NCBI RefSeq assembly: GCF_004363725.1
Contig: NZ_SNZF01000007.1
Coordinates: 62,001 to 126,000 of the forward strand
DNA from: Aquamicrobium defluvii
GTDB taxonomy: Bacteria; Pseudomonadota; Alphaproteobacteria; Rhizobiales; Rhizobiaceae
Reading direction: 5' to 3'
DNA length: 64,000 bases
Shown: positions 19,483 through 27,474 of the stretch, in pieces
How positions within the stretch are numbered: position 1 is the first letter of the stretch
Layout: each line of letters begins with the position of its first letter
Made by a program: the position numbers and the translations under genes
Notes under the pieces: model-generated
What the model was told of the DNA's origin: nothing
Database searches by the model: none
Seen by the model: only the letters and a program-made list of their open reading frames with translations

Positions 19483-20268
19483 CTACAGATGGCTGGTTCT
19501 GAAACGTGACAGGAAGGCGTCCAGCCGCTCGTTCGACCCGGCCTGCGCCATCAATTCCCCCGGCGGACCCTCGGCCGACACCCTGCCATCATCCATGAAG
19601 ACGATGCGATCGCTGGCGTCACGGGCGAAGGCGATCTCATGGGTCACCATCAGCATGGTCATGCCGTCCTCCGCCAGTTGTCGCACGACATCGAGCACCT
19701 CGGTGACCAGCTCCGGGTCGAGGGCGGAGGTGATTTCGTCAAGCAGGAGGATCTTGGGCTCCATGGCGACGGCCCGGGCGATCCCGACCCGCTGCTGCTG
19801 GCCGCCCGACAATTCCGCCGGCAGGCTGTCGATGCGGTGGCCTAGGCCGACCCGCTTCAGCCAGTGCTCGGCAATCTCGCGCGCTTCCTGCTTCGGCTTC
19901 CTGCGAACCTTCACCAGCCCCAGCATCACGTTCTGCACCGCCGTCAGGTGCGGGAACAGGTTGAAGCTCTGGAACACCATGCCGGTTTCCGCGCGCATGC
20001 GGGCCAGATCGGTTTCGCCGCGCCGCTGACGGTTGTCGCCGTCGCGATAGCCGACCTCCTGGCCATCGATCCGTATCGAGCCGCGCTCATAGATTTCGAG
20101 GAAGTTCACGCACCGCAGCAAGGTGGTCTTGCCGCTGCCGGACGGGCCGATCACCGACACGACCTCGCCCTTGTGCACGGCCATGTCGATACCCTTGAGG
20201 ACCTCGACCTTCCCGAATGACTTGCGCAGGCTCTCGATGCCAAGAAGCGGCCGCCGGTTTTCACCCAT
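19483..20268 (-). CDS. polar amino acid ABC transporter ATP-binding protein
   Basis: 261 aa GlnQ/HisP-type ATPase with GPSGSGKTT Walker A (about 40-48), the VFQSFNLFPHLT Q-loop region, LSGGQQQR signature and ILLLDEITSALDPE Walker B. Pro is replaced by Ile in the usual DEP motif, as in many of this subgroup. It follows the second permease by 3 nt and precedes RidA by 2 nt, so all belong to one transcript. It energises uptake of the proposed amino sugar acid. Confidence 0.92.
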   Translation of the reverse strand: MGENRRPLLGIESLRKSFGKVEVLKGIDMAVHKGEVVSVIGPSGSGKTTLLRCVNFLEIYERGSIRIDGQEVGYRDGDNRQRRGETDLARMRAETGMVFQSFNLFPHLTAVQNVMLGLVKVRRKPKQEAREIAEHWLKRVGLGHRIDSLPAELSGGQQQRVGIARAVAMEPKILLLDEITSALDPELVTEVLDVVRQLAEDGMTMLMVTHEIAFARDASDRIVFMDDGRVSAEGPPGELMAQAGSNERLDAFLSRFRTSHL

Positions 20269-20271
20269 GAT

Positions 20272-20919
20272 TCAATCCCGAATATATGCGTAGCGCCGTT
20301 CCACGAACCGGCTGGTCAACGACAGGGAATAGTTGATAGCGAAGTAGATGAACGCGCCCAGCAGGTAGAGAGGCATCGCCTCATAGGTGCGCCCGATGAC
20401 TTCGTTGATCGATTGCATGAGATCGACGACGCCAAGCAGCGAGATCAGCGCGCTGCCCTTCACTGCATCCGTCACTCCGTTGATCCATGGCGGCAGGAAG
20501 CGGCGCACAGCCTGCGGGAAGATGACGGATTGCAGACGCTGGACGAAGGTGAGCCCGATCGCCTTGCCGGCCTCCATCTGACCCCTGGGAATCGAGGAAA
20601 TCGCGCCCCTGACATATTCGATGACCTGCGCAGCCTTGAACAGCGTCAGCGCCACGACACCAGCCCAGAAGGAATTGATGGAAATGCCCAGCGGCGGAAA
20701 GCCGTAGTAGACCACGAAGATCAGCACCAGGATCGGAATGCCGCGAATGCAGTCGCTGAACAGCCGCACGATCCATTGCAGGGGGCGCGGACCATAGACC
20801 AGCGCAACACCCAGCACCAGACCGGCCGCCAGCGAAAAGACCACCACAAGCGCCGAAACCCACAGGGTTATCGAAAAACCCTTCATCAGGAACGGAAGCG
20901 CGTAGAGCATCGCATCCAT
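20272..20919 (-). CDS. amino acid ABC transporter permease
   Basis: 215 aa HisQ/HisM-type permease with five hydrophobic stretches and the EAA loop SIPRGQMEAGKAIGLTFVQRLQSVIFPQAVRRFLP. The segment VFVVYYGFPPLGISI is typical. It sits 3 nt from each neighbour in the operon and forms the channel with the 20923-21588 product. Confidence 0.92.
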   Translation of the reverse strand: MDAMLYALPFLMKGFSITLWVSALVVVFSLAAGLVLGVALVYGPRPLQWIVRLFSDCIRGIPILVLIFVVYYGFPPLGISINSFWAGVVALTLFKAAQVIEYVRGAISSIPRGQMEAGKAIGLTFVQRLQSVIFPQAVRRFLPPWINGVTDAVKGSALISLLGVVDLMQSINEVIGRTYEAMPLYLLGAFIYFAINYSLSLTSRFVERRYAYIRD

Positions 20920-20922
20920 GGT

Positions 20923-21588
20923 TCAGCGCTCCGCCCTGAACCGGCGCTCCAGACCGCGCAGGCCAAACAGGATGCTGTATCCGGTGATCAGATACATGAT
21001 CGTCGTGACGATGTAGACTTCAACGATCCGGAACGTGTTGAAGTTGATCCATTGCGCGCCATAGGTCAGTTCCGGCACGGAAATCACGGACGCCACGGAC
21101 GTATCCTTGAACAGGGAGATGAAGGTGTTGGAGAGCGCCGGCAAGGTTATGCGAGCCATGGTCGGCAGCCGCACGTGAAGCAGGCGTTGCAGCGGTGTCA
21201 GGCCGATGGCCTTGCCGGCGTCGATCTGCCCGCGCGGCACCGCCTCCAGACCGGAGCGAAACACCTCCACGAGGTAGGCTCCCGCATAGAGCGACAACGT
21301 GCCGACGAAGGACACGGTCGCGCTGTAGGCGAAATCGACAACCGTCGGGATGCCGTAGAAGACGATATAGACAAGCAGGATGAGGGGAACGTTGCGGATG
21401 AATTCGACATAGGCCGATATGATCGCGCGCACCAGCTTGCCGGCCGAAACATACCAGATGGCCAGCACCAGCCCGATGATGGCCCCGATCAGGATCGACA
21501 GGACAGCCAGTTCGAGGCTCAGCACGAGCCCCTGCCACAGCTTGTCGAAATGCCGCCAGATCAGATTGAAATTCAGATGGTAGTTCAT
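20923..21588 (-). CDS. amino acid ABC transporter permease
   Basis: 221 aa HisQ/HisM-type permease. TM segments begin at LVLSLELAVLSILIGAIIGLVLA; the EAA loop is AVPRGQIDAGKAIGLTPLQRLLHVRLPTMAR, and LSNTFISLFKDTSVASVI follows. It is the first permease after the binding-protein gene, from which it is separated by 79 nt holding a stem-loop. Confidence 0.92.
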   Translation of the reverse strand: MNYHLNFNLIWRHFDKLWQGLVLSLELAVLSILIGAIIGLVLAIWYVSAGKLVRAIISAYVEFIRNVPLILLVYIVFYGIPTVVDFAYSATVSFVGTLSLYAGAYLVEVFRSGLEAVPRGQIDAGKAIGLTPLQRLLHVRLPTMARITLPALSNTFISLFKDTSVASVISVPELTYGAQWINFNTFRIVEVYIVTTIMYLITGYSILFGLRGLERRFRAER

Positions 21589-21620
21589 TCAGGCTTCTCC
21601 CGATCCGCCCCGGCGGGATC

Positions 21621-21646
21621 GTGCCCGGTCTCTTGCAGCCGGGCAC
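21621..21646 (-). terminator. stem-loop between binding protein and permease genes
   Basis: GTGCCCGG (21621-21628) pairs with CCGGGCAC (21639-21646), an 8-bp stem with a 10-nt loop. It has the same position and lack of T-run as the hairpins after other binding-protein genes in this window. Confidence 0.45.
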
Positions 21647-21667
21647 ACCACGATCGGACGATCGCGA

Positions 21668-22543
21668 TCAGATGGTGGGAAAGCCCGGCTGGCGCACCGG
21701 CGGCTCCAGACCGAAGAAGTCCTTGAAGCCCTGGTCATAGAGCTGGTTCTGGTGGCCGAACATCGCGATGGAGAACGCGGTGTTGACGAATTGCAGCCAG
21801 TCCAGATCGCCCTGGCGGACGCCCCCGCCATAGAGCATGCTGTTCCACTGTTTGCCGGCGTCGAAATAGCGGTCCGGGTTCTTCGCCACCAGCCACCTGA
21901 CGTTGGACAGGTCGACGGCGGAAGCGTCGGCGCGGTTGGAATCGAGTGCCTGGAAGACGTTGGCCTGCGTATCGATCTGCATCACCTGCGCCTCCGGCAG
22001 CACTGCATGGACGGTGGTCTCGGCGTCGACGTTCTGCAGGATCGCGACCCGCGCGCCGGAGCTCTTCGCCTTCAGTTCGTCATAGGTCTTGGCCGCCGAA
22101 TCCGGCTTGGTCAGCAACGCCACGCCCTCCACATAGTAGGGGCGGGTGAAGTTGATGAGTTGCGCGCGAACGCCCGAAATCGTCATGAACTGCAAGGTGA
22201 TGTCCACCTTGCCGGTGACGATGTTGGGAATGCGCTGCTGTGCGTCCTGCTTGACGAATTCGACCTTGGCAGGGTCGTCGAACAGGGCCTGAGCTATGAT
22301 GCGTCCCATGGTTATGTCCATGCCGACAAGCTCGCCGGCGTCGTTCTCGAAATGCCAGGGCGCGTTGGTGCTTCCAGTGCCCACGATCAGGTGCCCCCTG
22401 TCGAGCACGGTGCGCAAGAGGCTGTCGCTTGCGGCCTGCGCCGCAGCCGCCTTCGGATCCAGCGCCATCGAAGCGGCGGCTCCGATCGCCACAGCACCCA
22501 TTCCGAGCTTGAGAAAATCACGGCGTTCATTGCCTGATGTCAT
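21668..22543 (-). CDS. amino acid-type ABC transporter substrate-binding protein with Tat signal
   Basis: 291 aa family 3 binding protein. The start at 22543 is preceded by GGAGG. The N-terminus NERRDFLKLGMGAVAIG is a twin-arginine signal peptide, so it may be exported folded. The mature part contains TGSTNAPWHFENDAGELVGMDITMGRIIA and NFTRPYYVEGVALLT, as in polar amino acid binding proteins. It is first in the operon with the permeases, ATPase, RidA and SelA-like gene, and divergent from the IclR regulator. Confidence 0.9.
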   Translation of the reverse strand: MTSGNERRDFLKLGMGAVAIGAAASMALDPKAAAAQAASDSLLRTVLDRGHLIVGTGSTNAPWHFENDAGELVGMDITMGRIIAQALFDDPAKVEFVKQDAQQRIPNIVTGKVDITLQFMTISGVRAQLINFTRPYYVEGVALLTKPDSAAKTYDELKAKSSGARVAILQNVDAETTVHAVLPEAQVMQIDTQANVFQALDSNRADASAVDLSNVRWLVAKNPDRYFDAGKQWNSMLYGGGVRQGDLDWLQFVNTAFSIAMFGHQNQLYDQGFKDFFGLEPPVRQPGFPTI

Positions 22544-22591
22544 TTGATGCCTCCACATTTCCGGTATCCCTCAATATCCGATCTTTGCTTG

Positions 22592-22625
22592 CATAGTCTT
22601 ATATTTTGGACTATGTTCTTATATT
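22592..22625. promoter_or_regulatory. candidate IclR-type operator in the divergent control region
   Basis: CATAGTC (22592-22598) and GACTATG (22609-22615) form a perfect inverted repeat with 10-nt spacer. A direct repeat TCTTATATT (22597-22605, 22617-22625) overlaps it. The site is central in the AT-rich 145-nt gap between the transporter operon and the IclR gene. Confidence 0.45.
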
Positions 22626-22688
22626 GAAGACGATACAGCAACCTCCCCGGATTGGCAAGCGTCGCGCGGGAAAAGGACCGGTCGAGGC

Positions 22689-23495
22689 ATGGATGGAACT
22701 GCGAGCCGCGCTTTGAAAACACGCATTGCGCGACGCCCGCGCGAGCGCGGCGTCGACCGCGTCCTGAAGCTGTTTTCCTGCCTTCAGGCCAAAGGGGGGC
22801 CGGTGCGCCTCGCAGAGCTGCCGCATATGCTGGATGCGCCGAAATCGACGATCTACGATCTTGTGAACATCCTGGCCGAGGCGGGATTGCTCGAAATCCG
22901 GGGCAAGGACAGCCAGATCTATTTCGGCAAGATGATGCACCTTTACGGCACGAGCTATCTGCAGGCCAACGAGATCATGGCGCGCGGACGCGAGATGGTG
23001 GACGTGCTTGCCCGCGAAACCGGCGAAACGAGCGAATTCTGCATTCGCCATCGCGGCAAGCAGGTCATCATCCACGCCCGCCCCGGCTCGCGGCCGCTGC
23101 GCATAAGCTCGGAGATCGGCTCACGGATTCCCTTGCCCTGGACGGCGTCCGGCCGGCTGATGCTGTCGCACATGTCGCTGGCGGAAATCGACTCCATACT
23201 GGGGCCGGAGGACCGCGCGATGCCGGATGGCTCACCCGTCGATATCGGGAAATTCGCCGCCGAATGCCAGGCGTCGCGAAACATGCCGCTGGTGAAAACC
23301 GTGGGCATGATAAACAATTTCACGCAATGTCTGGCGGCCCCTGTCACCAATGCATACGGGCTGGTGGAGGCCACCATATGCTTCGTGCTGCCGATCGACG
23401 TTCCGGCGGAAAAGAAGCGCGCGCTCGAGGCGCGGCTGGTCAAGGCTTCGGGAGAGCTCTCCCTGATGAACACGGAGTCTGGCCAAGCAGGCTGA
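22689..23495 (+). CDS. IclR-family transcriptional regulator
   Basis: 268 aa. The N-terminal winged HTH is RGVDRVLKLFSCLQAKGGPVRLAELPHMLDAPKSTIYDLVNILAEAGLL (about 20-68), followed by an IclR effector domain (SRIPLPWTASGRLMLSHMSLAEI; AAPVTNAYGLVEATICFVLP). It is divergent from the ABC/RidA/SelA-like operon and convergent with the KdgK-like kinase. IclR proteins often control sugar-acid and KDG pathways, which fits the proposed role. Confidence 0.88.
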   Translation: MDGTASRALKTRIARRPRERGVDRVLKLFSCLQAKGGPVRLAELPHMLDAPKSTIYDLVNILAEAGLLEIRGKDSQIYFGKMMHLYGTSYLQANEIMARGREMVDVLARETGETSEFCIRHRGKQVIIHARPGSRPLRISSEIGSRIPLPWTASGRLMLSHMSLAEIDSILGPEDRAMPDGSPVDIGKFAAECQASRNMPLVKTVGMINNFTQCLAAPVTNAYGLVEATICFVLPIDVPAEKKRALEARLVKASGELSLMNTESGQAG

Positions 23496-23565
23496 CGTGC
23501 GGCGCGGTCCTTCCGAACCGCCCGGCATCCGTGCTTTCATGCCTGCGGTGAAATCGTCTGTCGGT

Positions 23566-24495
23566 TCAGGGGACCTGCTCCGGCGCAAGCGTGTGCGGCG
23601 GGACGAGTGCGCCGGGATGGCGGATGCAGATTCCGGCCACGCGATGTGCCATCCTCACCGCCGCTTCCGGCGGGTCGCCCATGGCGCGGCGCGCCAGATA
23701 GGCGCCATTGAAGCTGTCGCCGGCCCCGGTCGCATCGACCACCTCCCCGACCCGTGGCGGCAGGCTCTCGAATTGGCCGCCGTGATGAAGCACAAGGGTC
23801 GCCTCAGCGCCATTCTTCACGACCACCTCCCGCGCCCCGTAAGCGCAATAGCGCCGCGCCGTCGCAAGCAGGTCCTTATCCCCGAACAACGGCAGTTCGT
23901 CGCCGAAGGTCGGCAGCACCACATCCGATACCGCAGCGGCGGCGGCGAGCGACGCCTTCAACCCGTCGCCGCCGGACCATAGCGCCGGCCGGATGTTCGG
24001 ATCGAAAGCCACCCTGGCACCGGCAGCGCGCGCCGCCGCAACTTCGGCAATAAGGGCGGCGCGCCTGTCTGCCTGGAGGATGGCGAGGGTGATGCCGGAA
24101 AAATAGACGATATCAGCACCCAGTACCGCCCTCCTCAGCGCATCGGTATCGTCGGCCAGCAGTCTTGCGGCGGACATGTCCCGCCAGTAGGTAAAATGCC
24201 GGTCGCCATCCTGCTGATGGATCATATAGAGGCCCGGCCGCCGGTCCGGCACGGTGCGAATGAGGCCCGTTTCGATGCCGCTTGCGGTTATGAAGTCCCG
24301 GATTCTCCGAGAATAGCGGTCGGTTCCCAGCGCGGTGAAATAGGACACCGTCCAGTCGCCATCGAGCAGGGCGCGGGCGTACCATGCCGTATTCAAGGTG
24401 TCGCCGGCCACGGCCATGCGCCAGCTTTCACCGTCCGCGCCGACACGCGAGGAAAGCTCCACCATCGCCTCGCCGATTGCAACAAAGCCGCGCAT
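23566..24495 (-). CDS. kdgK: PfkB-family sugar kinase, likely 2-dehydro-3-deoxygluconokinase
   Basis: 309 aa from the ATG at 24495 after GGGAGGATC. PfkB features are AGDTLNTAWYARAL (30-42), the KDG-kinase-like YWRDMSAARLL (103-113), FDPNIRP (164-170) and the catalytic GAGD at 257-260. It would phosphorylate 2-keto-3-deoxygluconate to KDPG for the Entner-Doudoroff aldolase. It faces the IclR gene 70 nt away. With the SelA-like lyase it would complete conversion of an amino sugar acid to KDPG; the exact substrate is inferred. Confidence 0.78.
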   Translation of the reverse strand: MRGFVAIGEAMVELSSRVGADGESWRMAVAGDTLNTAWYARALLDGDWTVSYFTALGTDRYSRRIRDFITASGIETGLIRTVPDRRPGLYMIHQQDGDRHFTYWRDMSAARLLADDTDALRRAVLGADIVYFSGITLAILQADRRAALIAEVAAARAAGARVAFDPNIRPALWSGGDGLKASLAAAAAVSDVVLPTFGDELPLFGDKDLLATARRYCAYGAREVVVKNGAEATLVLHHGGQFESLPPRVGEVVDATGAGDSFNGAYLARRAMGDPPEAAVRMAHRVAGICIRHPGALVPPHTLAPEQVP

Positions 24496-24626
24496 GATCC
24501 TCCCGCGATGCTGTGGCATTCAAAATGCCGGGATGGCCACAATAGCCACTCCCCGGCCGCGCCGTAAGGGGTCTTTCCGGGAAGATGGTCGAGCAATTCT
24601 GTTTCCGCACGGTTGCCAGGGCAGAT

Positions 24627-24824
24627 CGTCAACCTTGGCCGAACCCGCGCAATGAAGGCGACGATCCGGTCGAGGCCGACCTGCCGCGACAGGTCGCTCA
24701 TCACGTAGGGGCGCCCCTCGCGCACCCTTTCGGTAGCGGCGTGCATCATCTCGAGGTCTGCTCCGATATAGGAGACGAGGGCGGTCTTGTTGACGACCGG
24801 CAAGTCCGTGTCCGTCGTGAAGGA
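24627..24824 (-). pseudogene. UreG-like (urease accessory GTPase) C-terminal remnant
   Basis: About 66 codons on the - strand read LPVVNKTALVSYIGADLEMMHAATERVREGRP...GLDRIVAFI. This resembles the NKTDLAPYVGADLxxMxxDxxxxR...F.NLKxGxGLxxIIxFI end of UreG. The guanine-specificity NKxD is changed to NKTA and no P-loop part is present. No other urease gene is near. It is a dead fragment, probably left by a deletion linked to the adjacent IS3 remnant. Confidence 0.6.
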
Positions 24825-24850
24825 TTTTGGGACCATTGGCAGGCTGAGCC

Positions 24851-24954
24851 AGAGCGATTCCAGCAAAGGTGCGAAGCGGTTTTGCGTTCGGGATTGCGTA
24901 AAAATAAGAAGTCAGAGCCTTTCTGCGATTCGAGGAAAAGCGGAAATGCTCTAA
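24851..24954 (-). repeat. intergenic repeat, copy A (TAGAGCATTTCCGC type)
   Basis: Read on the - strand, this matches 28730-28832 over about 100 nt: it starts TAGAGCATTTCCGC, contains TTTTCCTCGAAT and a TTTTTACGCAAT core, and ends TGCTGGAAT(C/T)GCT. It lies between the UreG and IS3 remnants. This looks like a dispersed rhizobial-type repeat. Confidence 0.7.
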
Positions 24955-24979
24955 CGGAGGCTCTGGCCTGTCAGGGTTT

Positions 24980-25741
24980 TCGCATGAAGCGGACGCTTCT
25001 CGATGAAGCAAGCGGCGCTGTGCGATGGTTTCGCGTTTGATCCTTTTCCTTTCCGGCCTGATGATGTCGCCGCGTCCGAAGGAGAGATCGGTGGATGTGA
25101 GGTTGCCGCGGCTCTTGTGGTAACGGCGATGGTTGCAGTGGTCGACGAAGGCCGCGATCTGCCGCTCGGGATCGCCCGGCAGGAAGTAGTTTTCGAGCAG
25201 GCTCCGGTGCCTGGGCGGCTGGTGCCAGCGCTCGATCTTGCGCCGGGTCCGGGGATGACAGGGCGCTCCACGGGTGTGCTCCATGCCTCCGCCGGATACC
25301 GGGCGGCGAGGTCGGACGAGGCGCAGGACGGCCCCTTGCCGGAGAGCAGCCGTGGCCTGTGCACGACCCCGGCGCTGTCGCAGCCGCAAGCCTGCGACAG
25401 CGCCATGGTCGGCGTGCCGGCAACATCGCCGGCTTGTCCAGCGCCAGTTCGGCGACGACCTCCTTGCGCAGCACTTTCACCTCGTCGCCGATGGCCGCAC
25501 GCGCTGTATCGCCTGCCAGCCGCTTCTTGCCGGCCTCCGGGAATTCCTTCGACCCGCTGCAATAATGGCTCTCGGCGATCCCCTCGCACCGGCACAGCGC
25601 CGCAATCGACTCCTCGCAGCGCAGGCCCTCCGGCACGATGCGGATCTTCTCCTCGGCAAAATACTGCTTGCGGGTCGCACGGCAGATGTCCTTGATGACG
25701 TGATCTGCCGGCGCTTTCCCGGTTCCGGATTTCCGTCTCAT
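24980..25741 (-). pseudogene. IS3-family transposase remnant (OrfA and OrfB pieces)
   Basis: From 25741 the - strand reads an OrfA-like part (RKQYFAEEKIRIVPEGLRCEESIAALCRCEGI; KEFPEAGKKRLAGDTARAA). Further on, in other frames, are OrfB C-terminal pieces: VVHRPRLLSGKGPS, then MEHTRGAPCHPRTRRKIERWHQ and LLENYFLPGDPERQIAAFVDH.NHRRYH. Most of the DDE domain is missing and at least two frameshifts are present, so it cannot transpose. It flanks the UreG fragment. The stretch 25742-26100 has no recognisable gene; a 75-codon - strand ORF at 25760-25987 is unassigned. Confidence 0.8.
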
Positions 25742-26109
25742 CTTCGTTCCTTTGAAAGGCTACGATGAACCGGAAATCCCCCGGTCCCGGCCAAGCCGAT
25801 TCGCTCCCATCAGTGCCGAAGCCCGACAGTCTTGGCCATCGCAAAGCCGCGGCCGAGCAGGAGACCTTTGACCGGCATTGCGTCGCGCGACCTGGGCAAG
25901 AACAAGCTCAGGCTTCTCATCGATATTCGTCAAAATTGTATTCTCCAGGTAACCAGTAATTCTCCTTGCCCCGAGCTTTCCGAGCAATGGATCACCCGGT
26001 TGCGGAGGCGAGGCCGGATGCCTTCCTTCTTATGTGGAGCGATGGGCAACTTGTCCCTTCCTTTGCTGGGGAGGGAAGATCAGCGCGCCATCCTATATCT
26101 TGCGACAGC

Positions 26110-26127
26110 TTCACATTTCTTCACATT
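26110..26127. promoter_or_regulatory. direct repeat, candidate response-regulator binding site
   Basis: TTCACATT occurs at 26110-26117 and 26120-26127, a 10-bp period like the tandem half-sites of OmpR/PhoB-family regulators. It lies 80-97 nt upstream of the Spy-like gene, the first gene of the two-component operon. Confidence 0.45.
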
Positions 26128-26206
26128 GGCCTGCAATGGCCGCAACAGTCCGTTCCTAGTCTTGCTTCATCGCGGCAATCGGGTCGCATGGACAAGGAGC
26201 TTCACG

Positions 26207-26734
26207 ATGGAACAGGACAAGCAGCAAACTGGCAGCGCCAATGCCCCGAACAACGGCAAGCGCAGCACCGGGTGGATCGTCGCCGGCGGCGTTGCCGTGC
26301 TGGCGCTGGCCGGCATCGGCGCGGCCGGCGCTATGGGTGGCGCTGACAGTATGGGACGCCACATGGTGCAGATCGGCATGAAGCATGGCGGTCCCTTCGC
26401 CGGACGCGGCCTTGGCAGCGCGCTCGATGCGGTGGACGCCACCGCCGAGCAGGAAGACCGCATCTGGGCGATCATCGACGGCGCCCGTGCCGAGTTGAGG
26501 CCGGTGATGCGCGAATTCCGCGATACGCGTTCGGCCGTGATGGATCTGATCGCTGCCCCGACCATCGACCGTGCCGCCGCCGAGAAACTGAGGGCCGGGC
26601 GTATCGCGGCAATCGACGAGGCATCGAAGAAGATGACCGCAGCAGCACTTGAAGCGGCCGAGGTTCTGACACCGGAGCAGCGTGCCAGACTGGTCGAAAA
26701 TATGAAGGAGCGCAAAGGCTTCGGCCGATGGTAG
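26207..26734 (+). CDS. Spy/CpxP-like (LTXXQ-type) membrane-anchored periplasmic protein
   Basis: 175 aa from the ATG at 26207 after AAGGAGC. A hydrophilic N-terminus is followed by one TM (about 22-44, WIVAGGVAVLALAGIGAAG), then a helical domain ending in TPEQRARLVENMKERKG, which resembles the LTxxQ motifs of Spy/CpxP chaperone-like and metal-sensing proteins. It lies 35 nt before the response regulator, so it may sense envelope stress or metal for, or be controlled by, this two-component system. Confidence 0.75.
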   Translation: MEQDKQQTGSANAPNNGKRSTGWIVAGGVAVLALAGIGAAGAMGGADSMGRHMVQIGMKHGGPFAGRGLGSALDAVDATAEQEDRIWAIIDGARAELRPVMREFRDTRSAVMDLIAAPTIDRAAAEKLRAGRIAAIDEASKKMTAAALEAAEVLTPEQRARLVENMKERKGFGRW

Positions 26735-26769
26735 GATCGCCAGCCTGACACCAGGGGAGCACACGGGGC

Positions 26770-27468
26770 ATGGCGGAACAAATCCTGATCGTCGACGACG
26801 ACACGCGGCTTTCCGCCATGCTGTGCGACTACCTTTCCGACAATGGCTTTGCAGCGCGAACGGCTGCATCCGCCCTTGCGGGTCTGGACGAGATCAGGCG
26901 CAAGGCACCCGATGCGGTGATCCTCGATGTGATGCTGCCCGACCTCGACGGCTTTGAAACCTGCCGGCGCATCCGTGCGGGATCGGATGTTCCGATCCTG
27001 ATGCTGACCGCCAAGGGGGAGGAGACGGACCGCATCGTGGGGCTGGAGCTGGGGGCAGACGATTATCTGCCGAAGCCCTTCAACCCCCGCGAACTGCTGG
27101 CACGCCTGCGCGCCATCCTGCGCCGGCGTGGGAGCGGCGGCAATGCCGACCGCGTCATGCGTTTCGGCCGGCTGGAGATCGATCCGGCCTCGCGCGTGGC
27201 CAGGGTGGACGGCCGTGACTGCGCGATGACCGGCCACCAGTTCGACCTGCTTGTGGCGCTCGCGGAGAACGCCGGGCGCACGCTGTCGCGGGAACGGTTG
27301 ATGGACAGGCTGAAAGGCGAGGGTTTCGAGGCATTCGATCGCTCCGTCGATGTCCATGTGTCGCGCATACGCGCGGCGATAGAGGACGATCCCAGACATC
27401 CGAAACGCATCATCACCGTGCGCGGGGCTGGCTATGTGTTCGCCCGCCGGCAGGACGAGGAAAGATAG
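26770..27468 (+). CDS. OmpR-family response regulator
   Basis: 232 aa. The receiver domain (1-120) has acidic Asp9/Asp10/Asp11, phosphoacceptor Asp53 in VILDVMLPDLDG, and the conserved Lys in YLPKPF. The C-terminal winged helix (about 135-230) has LTLSRERLMDRLKG-like and VDVHVSRIRAAIEDDPRHPKRIITVRGAGYVF. It is followed after 6 nt by its kinase. It probably binds tandem repeats such as those at 26110-26127. Confidence 0.93.
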   Translation: MAEQILIVDDDTRLSAMLCDYLSDNGFAARTAASALAGLDEIRRKAPDAVILDVMLPDLDGFETCRRIRAGSDVPILMLTAKGEETDRIVGLELGADDYLPKPFNPRELLARLRAILRRRGSGGNADRVMRFGRLEIDPASRVARVDGRDCAMTGHQFDLLVALAENAGRTLSRERLMDRLKGEGFEAFDRSVDVHVSRIRAAIEDDPRHPKRIITVRGAGYVFARRQDEER

Positions 27469-27474
27469 GCGCAC

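Noticed and set aside
25760..25987. 75-codon - strand ORF next to the IS3 remnant
   Set aside because: No recognisable domain or ribosome site; more likely debris of the scar region.
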